This document shows, one piece after another, positions 15,089-20,926 of a DNA stretch of 20,926 nt (positions are counted from its first letter, which is position 1; every line of letters starts with the position of its first letter). Position numbers and translations under genes: made by a program. This DNA is from a virus. The notes under the pieces were generated by a model, which made no database searches, was not told the origin of the DNA, and saw nothing but the letters and a program-made list of their open reading frames with translations. The DNA is taken from positions 1-20,926 of IMG/VR virus record IMGVR_UViG_3300031758_011105. The stretch is one strand, 5' to 3'.

Positions 15089-16447
15089 TTATGCTATGTA
15101 AAGCCTTCCTCCCTCAGCCGTGCACGAGTAAACTGTTCCTGCAGGTAACGGTAAAGCGGAATCGTCAGGAAGATCCTTTAACCAGAGACAGTTTGCATGC
15201 AGAGTACAGTTGGCTACTGCGCAAATATTTGAGCCGACTATTGTTGCACAGGCAAAGCTGCAAGTATTATTACACTGTCCTCCAAGAATTGCTCCATATA
15301 ATGAGTCAGCGAAGTTTCCGTATCCTCCACTGACTGTTGAATAGTCTCCACACGTTGTATTAAAAGCTCCTCCGCTGATCACTGAAGTTGTACTACAAGA
15401 ACAGTTGCATAACCCTCCACCAACGAATGACAATTCTTTAGTCACCGTATTGAAACAACCTCCACCAATGATTGAACAACTTGCACAAGACCCTAATGTA
15501 TTGTCAACTCCTCCGACTACTGCTGACCCGCAACCTCGGACTATGTTATTCGCTCCGCCGCTCACTGTTGAACACTGGGCACACGCTGCATTATCATATC
15601 CTCCACTGACTGTTGAATAGCTTCCGCTCGCAACATTACCGTAACCTCCACTGACTGTTGAGTAATAAGCGGAAGAAGTATTGAAATAACCTCCGCTGAC
15701 CGTTGAATAGCCTCCGCTCGCAGTATTGCTGAATCCTCCTCCAACAGTTGATGGATTATACCCAGACGCAGTGTTGTTTATTCCACCACCAATTGTTGCA
15801 CCGTTGTAACCAGACGCAGTGTTATTGAATCCTCCGCCGATCACTGAATACTGACACTGTATTGAGTTAAACGCTCCTCCGCCGATTACTGAATAGTATC
15901 CGCTTGTCGTGTTAGCGACTCCGCCGGAAATTGTCGCTCCTGCACCGGTCGCTGAATTACCGTATCCACCAGAGACAGTCGCTGCGAGATTGGCTGCTGA
16001 GTTTCCATAACCTCCACTAGATGTTGAATAGTCAGATAGCGCCGTGTTGTATGCACCTCCACCGACCACTGAATAGTACCCGCTTGAGGTGTTTCCATAT
16101 CCTCCGGAAACCGTAGAGAGATCAGAGCTTACAGTATTATTATATCCTCCCGAGACAGTCGCTCCATACCCACTAGCACTATTAGCATAGCCGAAGGCTG
16201 TTGAGTATGGGCCAGACGCATTATTACTTGTGCATATCCTATAAGTTGAATAGGTGCCTGAACCAGTATCAACTACTCCTCCGCCACCTGCTCCTTCGAT
16301 CACAGTGACTGCTCCTGTGTTGTCCATTTTTGAAAGGGCACCAGCATTATCCAAGTCAAAACCAAAGAAAAAGCTGTTTGCTGGAATCTGTGCGTAGTCT
16401 ACTGTTGAAAAAGCAATCCTAGGTATCTGTATTCCCGATCCGTACAT
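15089..16447 (-). CDS. YadA-head-like repeat tail fibre, paralogue 3 (452 residues)
   Basis: Residues 1-~70 are a head and entry cap (GVVDTGSGTYSTYRI). Residues ~74-408 are about 21 copies of a 15-residue repeat with consensus GG-x-x-N-T-A-S-G-x-Y-S-T-V-S, as in the head of trimeric autotransporter adhesins (YadA/Hep_Hag type), predicting a left-handed parallel beta-roll trimer. A short end module (HANCLWLKDLPDD) and a 30-residue tip close the protein. It has 19 cysteines, 17 of them after residue 285. The start is ATG, no signal peptide is present, and there is a GATAAATA box 19 nt upstream. Two paralogues lie directly upstream. Fibre role is strongly supported; the receptor is unknown. Confidence 0.8.
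   Translation of the reverse strand: MYGSGIQIPRIAFSTVDYAQIPANSFFFGFDLDNAGALSKMDNTGAVTVIEGAGGGGVVDTGSGTYSTYRICTSNNASGPYSTAFGYANSASGYGATVSGGYNNTVSSDLSTVSGGYGNTSSGYYSVVGGGAYNTALSDYSTSSGGYGNSAANLAATVSGGYGNSATGAGATISGGVANTTSGYYSVIGGGAFNSIQCQYSVIGGGFNNTASGYNGATIGGGINNTASGYNPSTVGGGFSNTASGGYSTVSGGYFNTSSAYYSTVSGGYGNVASGSYSTVSGGYDNAACAQCSTVSGGANNIVRGCGSAVVGGVDNTLGSCASCSIIGGGCFNTVTKELSFVGGGLCNCSCSTTSVISGGAFNTTCGDYSTVSGGYGNFADSLYGAILGGQCNNTCSFACATIVGSNICAVANCTLHANCLWLKDLPDDSALPLPAGTVYSCTAEGGRLYIA
15224..16228 (-). repeat. About 21 tandem 45-bp (15-residue) repeats
   Basis: The conserved Asn recurs at residues 104, 119, 134, 149, 164, 179, 194 and 209, exactly 15 apart, with occasional 16- and 17-residue units afterwards (225, 241, 256, 271, 286, 301, 316, 333). 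Copies are diverged at the DNA level. Confidence 0.9.
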
Positions 16448-16466
16448 CTATTAAAATCTTTTTTAT

Positions 16467-16474
16467 TATTTATC
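16467..16474 (-). promoter_or_regulatory. Late-promoter-like box GATAAATA for the 452-residue fibre
   Basis: On the - strand this reads GATAAATA, 7 of 8 matches to the T4 late box, and ends 19 nt before the ATG at 16447. It overlaps the stop of the upstream fibre gene. It may let the third fibre be transcribed separately. Confidence 0.35.
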
Positions 16475-18261
16475 TATGGAACGAATTTAACTGTGCAGCT
16501 GTCTGCTGAATCATACCATAATGCACCGGATGGAAGTCCTGCACTAGAGCTTGGTAGGTTCACGATGGAGAGCTGGTTCACGAATGTTGCTGCCGCTCTG
16601 TTTGATGTGAGTCCACATCCAAGCACGATAGCATAATCATGACATGCAGTATTGCATTGGCCTCCAACAAGCGTCGACACGCATTGTGCTGAGTTGTACT
16701 GGCCGCTGACTATGCCTGCAGATGCGCCTGACGCAGTATTACGGTATCCTCCGCTAATGGTTGAACTAGCTCCACTCGCAACATTACAGTATCCTCCGCT
16801 AATTGCTGCGTACGGTTGAGTCGATGAGTTTCCTAACCCTCCGCCGACTGTTGAATCAGATCCACTTGCAGTGTTTTGTCTCCCCCCACTAACAGTCGCA
16901 GTGTTGGCACTAGCAGTATTTACCGTCCCTCCCCCAACGACTGATCTTGCTCCAGAAGAAACGTTCGAGTGCCCTCCAGCAATTACGTTACATGAAGAAG
17001 TGATGCAGTTGTTATATCCACCGCCTATTGCTGAATACGAACCTACTGCCGAGATATTATTAAGATATCCTCCACTTATTGTTGAGCAAACAGCGGCTGT
17101 TGCGTTTCTTCTACCCCCGCTCACAGTCGCTGAATAACCTGAAGCAGTATTACAACAACCTCCACTAACCACTGAATAGTCACTGGATGCCGTGTTTCGT
17201 CGACCTCCGCTTACTGTTGCGAAACCGCTAGTTGCATTGTTACAAAAACCTCCTACAATAACTGAGTGATTTCCGCTTGCTATATTGATTGAACCGTTTC
17301 CGACTATCGAATAGCTGCCGCTTGCTGTATTATTACTACCTCCTCCAACGAGTGCGAAATTTCCTGAAGCTGAGTTATTACTGCCATTTATAACAGTGGA
17401 GTAAATTGCAGTGACTGAGTTTAAATTTCCGCTACTTACCAGTGACGATATTGAACATGCGAAGTTTGATGCGCCTCCGCTAATTATAGAAAAATATCCA
17501 GATGCAGTGTTACATCGTCCTCCTCCTATTGCTACGAAGCTGTTATTTGAGCTATTGAAGTAACCTCCACTGATCGTTGATCCACAGCCGGAAACGTAAT
17601 TTTTGCCTCCGCCGCCGATGACTGATAATGGCGATGTTGCTTGATTACAGTAACCTCCGCCAATTGTTGAATAAGTGCAGGATGAAACGTTGCACAATCC
17701 TCCTCCCAACGTTGATACATATCCACTAGACGTATTATTGGATCCTCCACTTATCACTGACGCTGAACCGCATGCAGAGTTTAAACATCCTCCACCAACA
17801 ACTGATGCGGCTCCATTCACTGAGTTAGCGCAGCCTCCGCCAATAGTTGGATATGTTGAAGCACCATCACTTACGTTATTGCACCCACCTGAAATAGTCG
17901 AACCTAATCCGAATCCGTTATTCCCTCGACCTCCACCAACAGTTGATGTGTAGCCTGCAGTATTATTACAACCTCCACTGATCGTAGAGTATTGACTACA
18001 TGAGTTATTACATCTGCCTAATGCAGTCGAATAATTGGAACTCGCAGTATTACAATTATTTATCCTAAGGCTTGAGTTTGGTCCGCTCCCCACATCGATT
18101 ACTCCTCCTCCTCCGCCTAACGGATACTCGTTACCTGAGTCGTCAAGTCGATACCAACAACCATTTGATTTTACGTAGATCTTACTGTAGCCTGCATCCG
18201 GAGTAGCTGGTGTACTACATACTGTCTTGTGTTGAGAAATGCTTAAAATCTTCTTGCTCAT
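16474..18261 (-). CDS. YadA-head-like repeat tail fibre, paralogue 2 (595 residues)
   Basis: Residues 1-~55 are a short head (YSKIYVKSNGCWYRLDDSGN) ending in a Gly run. A cap shared with both paralogues follows (GVIDVGSGPNSSLRI). Residues ~68-550 hold about 32 copies of the 15-residue GG-x-x-N-T-A-S-G-x-Y-S repeat, the longest array of the three. The tip is only ~45 residues (LSIVNLPSSSAGLPSGALWY). It has 28 cysteines, many at the one or two positions before the conserved Asn (for example 70, 84, 98, 127, 144, 159, 190, 205, 250, 340, 370, 492, 536). There is no signal peptide. It starts 16 nt after the upstream fibre stop, behind an A/T leader without a clear promoter box, so it is probably co-transcribed with that gene. 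Confidence 0.8.
   Translation of the reverse strand: MSKKILSISQHKTVCSTPATPDAGYSKIYVKSNGCWYRLDDSGNEYPLGGGGGVIDVGSGPNSSLRINNCNTASSNYSTALGRCNNSCSQYSTISGGCNNTAGYTSTVGGGRGNNGFGLGSTISGGCNNVSDGASTYPTIGGGCANSVNGAASVVGGGCLNSACGSASVISGGSNNTSSGYVSTLGGGLCNVSSCTYSTIGGGYCNQATSPLSVIGGGGKNYVSGCGSTISGGYFNSSNNSFVAIGGGRCNTASGYFSIISGGASNFACSISSLVSSGNLNSVTAIYSTVINGSNNSASGNFALVGGGSNNTASGSYSIVGNGSINIASGNHSVIVGGFCNNATSGFATVSGGRRNTASSDYSVVSGGCCNTASGYSATVSGGRRNATAAVCSTISGGYLNNISAVGSYSAIGGGYNNCITSSCNVIAGGHSNVSSGARSVVGGGTVNTASANTATVSGGRQNTASGSDSTVGGGLGNSSTQPYAAISGGYCNVASGASSTISGGYRNTASGASAGIVSGQYNSAQCVSTLVGGQCNTACHDYAIVLGCGLTSNRAAATFVNQLSIVNLPSSSAGLPSGALWYDSADSCTVKFVP
16612..18060 (-). repeat. About 32 tandem 45-bp (15-residue) repeats
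   Basis: Repeat units of GG-x-(x/C)-N-(T/N/S)-(A/S)-S-G-x-x-(S/A)-(T/V)-(V/I) run from residue ~68 to ~550 with few insertions. The coding periodicity also creates long spurious frames on the + strand. Confidence 0.9.
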
Positions 18262-18277
18262 CTAAGTTATATTCTTT

Positions 18278-20809
18278 TTAATAGTTCTTGTTTACGACAA
18301 ATATGTTAGAATAGATGTTATTCGTCGCGTTCGTCGATCCCCATTGGGCAGTAACCGTTAGCGTGTTTGAGGCAGTAGTATCAAAGAGAGTGTTTTCAAC
18401 TCCTCCCAAGTCAGCGCCAAGTATGTCGAATCCAGAAGAAGAGAATGAAAACATTCCGTTTGCCGCGATGGAAGCAACTCCTGCTGCTCCAATGGCTCTT
18501 ATTGTAAACTGTACTTGTAGGGACCAAAATCTACCGGATAGTGCGGGTAGAGATACTGTGCCGGTGTCTGCAAGTAATACTGAGCCTGATTTTATTCTAA
18601 TTCTAACAGTCTCACCATTTGCCGACGAGATCACTCCCCCGACTGAAACTCCAAAGCTGTCGCCGACCGCGAAGCCATTCGCAGGTACAGTAAGAGTCCC
18701 AACACCAGTTGAGATCACCGAGGTTTCAGTAATCGTTCCAGTTATCGGCGTGCTTGAAGTGGTCTGTGCAAAGATCCCTCCCTGATATCTAACTTTTACT
18801 TGGCCAGTCACAGTGTCTCTTACTAGCGATGCGGTGTTTGAAGTCGCTGACTCTGGTGTGTTGTATAGGTTCAAGTAATTAGCATGAAAGGTATTATCAC
18901 ATACTGAGGTAATGTTACAGCCAAATGCACCAGAGTTAAAGTTTGACATTGTGTTACAATATCCTCCAAGAACAGCTGAGCCGTATCCGCTAGCAACGTT
19001 CATGAATCCTCCACCTACTGTTGAATCAGTATTTGATGCTGTGTTATTTCTACCACCAAGTATTGCTGAATTCAGGCCGGTCACTGTGTTAACTTTTCCT
19101 CCACCTATTGTTGAACAATCTGCATTTGCTATGTTGCAATAACCTCCACTAATCGTTGATCTATTACATGATGAAATATTTCTAAATCCTCCGCCGATCA
19201 CTGAATCTGTTCCTGAAGATAGGTTTATGTAACCTCCACCAATTACTGAGTAATTTCCTGAACTAGTATTACAATATCCTGCACCAATGAATGATCCACT
19301 ACAGGATGAAGTATTGCAGAATCCTCCAGCCAACGCTGAGAAAAATCCACTAGATAGATTGCAAGTTCCTCCGGTGATAACTGAATAGCATCCAGATGAA
19401 GTATTATATCTTCCTCCACCGACTGTTGAAAAGCAATCTGATGCTGTGTTACAACAGCCTCCATCGACTACTGAAAACGCTCCAGACGCTGTGTTACAAT
19501 ATCCTCCACTAATCGTTGACTGTGCACCCAATGCCGTATTTAAGTATCCTCCACCGACGGCTGAACCGTATGAACTTGAAGTGTTGATTCTTCCTCCGCT
19601 GATTACTGAGTAATTTCCTGAGCTAGTATTACAACAGCCACTGCCGATGAATGATCCATATCCAGATGAAGTATTGCCGCATCCTCCACTGACCGCTGAC
19701 CAACAGGCAGTTGCCGAGTTTGACTGACCTCCACTTACTGTTGAGCAATCTGAGCTTGCGGTATTACATAATCCTCCTCCGACAAAGCTTTCGTTTCCGT
19801 TAGAAATGTTTGAGTTTCCTCCAGCAACTGCTGATTGATAGCCGCTTGCTGTGTTACCTAACCCTCCGCCGACTGTCGAATAGTATGCAGATGCAGTATT
19901 TAAGTATCCGCCACTCACAGTTGAATAAGGTCCGCTTGCAGTATTAAGATTATTGATTCTAATACTGGACCCTGTTCCTGCGCCCACTTGAATGACTGCT
20001 GGATTTGGTACATTTTGCCAGTCTGGACCAACATATGCTAGTACTTCTCCTGGATTTGGAGAAAGGATAGTGACATCAGATAAGTCATCTAGCGCTCCAA
20101 CGTTTGAGTCAATTTGTACCGTTACTTTACTGTTTATCACGTCGTCTAGCACAGTAAGTGTTGAGTTCGATCCAGTTATAAAGTCGACCTTTCCTCTAGC
20201 TGCCACTAAGACTCCGTCCTTTTCAATCTGTAGAGGCGAGGTCACCGCCTCTGCAGTTAGGGTGTTTAGGGAATCGTTATAGGTCCAGGTAACAGACGCT
20301 GAGTTTTGAATTAATGCTGCAACTCTATCGTCCACTCTCTCGTTCGTGAAATAGAGCCTAGACCCTTCTACAAGATCAGTAGTGCTAAATGGTACTAGCG
20401 TGACTCCTAGAGTCAGGGAGTCTGCTCCATCATTGTATGACTTAGTAATTCCAGTCCCAGCAAGAAGTAGAGCATTGACTCGGTCGTCAACTCTTTCGTT
20501 AGTAAAGTAGAGACGACTTCCCTCAACTAGGTTAGTCGTGCTAAATGGAGAAAGACTAACGTCGCCTCGTAATATTCCCGGAGAGATCTGAGTCCACGTT
20601 AATCCTGTGCCGTTTACTATGCTAGAAGGATTAAGCAAACCTAGAGATGAGATGTTAACGAATGAAAGGTTTCCCACTCCATCAGTCGAAATGAGCTGGC
20701 CAGCTAATCCGTCAGTTAGAGGCAAGGAATACTCTCCATCAACTGTGATCTTCTTTCCAGTTATCTCGCCGTCTGCATATAGATCTGAATAAACTTTCTT
20801 TGATGCCAT
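18278..20809 (-). CDS. YadA-head-like repeat tail fibre, paralogue 1 (843 residues)
   Basis: The largest of the three fibres. Residues 1-88 are a beta-rich head with GLAGQLISTDGVGNLSFVN, typical of phage fibre shafts. Residues 89-111 and 141-163 are a duplicated (T/S)TxLVEGSRLYFTNERVDD unit that is common in phage fibres. Residues ~190-288 end in the shared cap (AVIQVGAGTGSSIRI). About 23-24 copies of the 15-residue repeat fill ~289-640, then an end module (HANYLNLYNTPE) at ~642 and a separate 165-residue beta-rich domain (679-843; GTLTVPANGFAVGDSF, FTIRAIGAAGVASIAANG). That last domain is the likely receptor-binding tip. All 21 cysteines lie in the repeat region and its end module. It starts 8 nt after the preceding - strand stop. 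Confidence 0.82.
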   Translation of the reverse strand: MASKKVYSDLYADGEITGKKITVDGEYSLPLTDGLAGQLISTDGVGNLSFVNISSLGLLNPSSIVNGTGLTWTQISPGILRGDVSLSPFSTTNLVEGSRLYFTNERVDDRVNALLLAGTGITKSYNDGADSLTLGVTLVPFSTTDLVEGSRLYFTNERVDDRVAALIQNSASVTWTYNDSLNTLTAEAVTSPLQIEKDGVLVAARGKVDFITGSNSTLTVLDDVINSKVTVQIDSNVGALDDLSDVTILSPNPGEVLAYVGPDWQNVPNPAVIQVGAGTGSSIRINNLNTASGPYSTVSGGYLNTASAYYSTVGGGLGNTASGYQSAVAGGNSNISNGNESFVGGGLCNTASSDCSTVSGGQSNSATACWSAVSGGCGNTSSGYGSFIGSGCCNTSSGNYSVISGGRINTSSSYGSAVGGGYLNTALGAQSTISGGYCNTASGAFSVVDGGCCNTASDCFSTVGGGRYNTSSGCYSVITGGTCNLSSGFFSALAGGFCNTSSCSGSFIGAGYCNTSSGNYSVIGGGYINLSSGTDSVIGGGFRNISSCNRSTISGGYCNIANADCSTIGGGKVNTVTGLNSAILGGRNNTASNTDSTVGGGFMNVASGYGSAVLGGYCNTMSNFNSGAFGCNITSVCDNTFHANYLNLYNTPESATSNTASLVRDTVTGQVKVRYQGGIFAQTTSSTPITGTITETSVISTGVGTLTVPANGFAVGDSFGVSVGGVISSANGETVRIRIKSGSVLLADTGTVSLPALSGRFWSLQVQFTIRAIGAAGVASIAANGMFSFSSSGFDILGADLGGVENTLFDTTASNTLTVTAQWGSTNATNNIYSNIFVVNKNY
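18890..19945 (-). repeat. About 23-24 tandem 45-bp (15-residue) repeats
   Basis: Repeats of the same GG-x-x-N-T-A-S-G type as in the two downstream paralogues, including cysteine pairs such as SGCCNTSSGN and GGCCNTASDC. Boundaries are approximate. Confidence 0.88.
20321..20545 (-). repeat. Duplicated LVEGSRLYFTNERVDD unit in the fibre head
   Basis: Two near-identical 23-residue units (coded by 20477-20545 and 20321-20389) start 52 residues apart. Their DNA differs at many third positions, so the duplication is old or the protein sequence is under selection. Confidence 0.85.
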
Positions 20810-20817
20810 TTACTTAA

Positions 20818-20926
20818 TTATATTTTTGCCTGGAATATCATCACTCCAGCACTAACGTTTCCAGTAGTCGTCACTTGAATGGTATTACTGTCAATTATCG
20901 TGTAATCGATATCGATAAGGCTTCCG
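20818..20926 (-). CDS. C-terminal end of a further - strand structural gene (truncated by window edge)
   Basis: A frame open to the right edge encodes 35 residues ending SNTIQVTTTGNVSAGVMIFQ-AKI and a TAA at 20818-20820. The stop is 8 nt before the 843-residue fibre start. The alternating hydrophobic/Thr pattern is typical of the last strands of phage fibre or baseplate domains. It is probably another member of the fibre block. Confidence 0.6.
   Translation of the reverse strand, partial: GSLIDIDYTIIDSNTIQVTTTGNVSAGVMIFQAKI

Noticed and set aside
18315-18785. 156-codon + strand open frame, and similar + strand frames at 16871, 17675, 18912 and 19992
   Set aside because: They are antisense shadows of the fibre genes: Pro-rich translations (PPLTVE-type) mirror the Gly/Ser/Thr repeats on the other strand, and no leader or coupling supports them.
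15224-19945. Regular 45-bp periodicity that could be mistaken for a CRISPR array or satellite DNA
   Set aside because: The period is coding (15 residues), copies are diverged at the DNA level, there are no constant repeats with unique spacers, and three continuous fibre frames explain it.
15089-20809. Diversity-generating retroelement targeting the fibre tips
   Set aside because: No reverse transcriptase gene, no template repeat and no adenine-biased variable repeat were seen in the window.

Overview
The window looks like a late structural region of a large contractile-tailed (T4-like, myovirus-type) phage or prophage. Genes are packed end to end, often with overlapping start and stop codons. 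Sampled rows are roughly 35-40% GC. Products are dominated by tail, baseplate and fibre-like proteins, and there are no tRNA, rRNA, integrase or transposase genes. Most starts lack a Shine-Dalgarno sequence and sit behind A-rich leaders (for example ATAAAATAAAATG), which is typical of phages of Bacteroidota hosts. That host assignment is an inference, not a demonstration.

Layout. (1) Positions 1-4525, + strand: the end of a structural protein, a 1173-residue tail fibre with collagen-like triplets and an apparent beta-propeller of LVIVD-type repeats, and a 101-residue companion. (2) Positions 4522-5322, - strand: one orphan gene of unknown function with a TTG start. (3) Positions 5417-10632, + strand: a large baseplate/tail-like protein ending in a LamG-like domain, a candidate gp15-like tail-completion protein, four small proteins of which three carry a motif like T4 capsid-targeting peptides, and a tail-tube-like protein. 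(4) Positions 10678-14284, + strand: a coupled six-gene metabolic cassette with an APS kinase-like protein, a DUF2061-type membrane protein, an HxGH nucleotidyltransferase, a GT9-like and a GT25-like glycosyltransferase, and a sulfotransferase. (5) Positions 14281-20926, - strand: two small unknown proteins, then three paralogous long fibres built from cysteine-rich 15-residue YadA-head-like repeats, and the 3' end of a further gene.

How it may work together. The - strand array supplies alternative or stacked receptor-binding fibres. The + strand cassette contains the last step of PAPS synthesis, a PAPS-using sulfotransferase and two sugar transferases, so it could make a sulfated glycan on virion proteins or on the host surface. 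An ATAAATA box resembling the T4 late promoter lies 19-22 nt ahead of four starts, consistent with late expression of several blocks. Both convergent junctions have interlocked stop codons and leave no room for a terminator.
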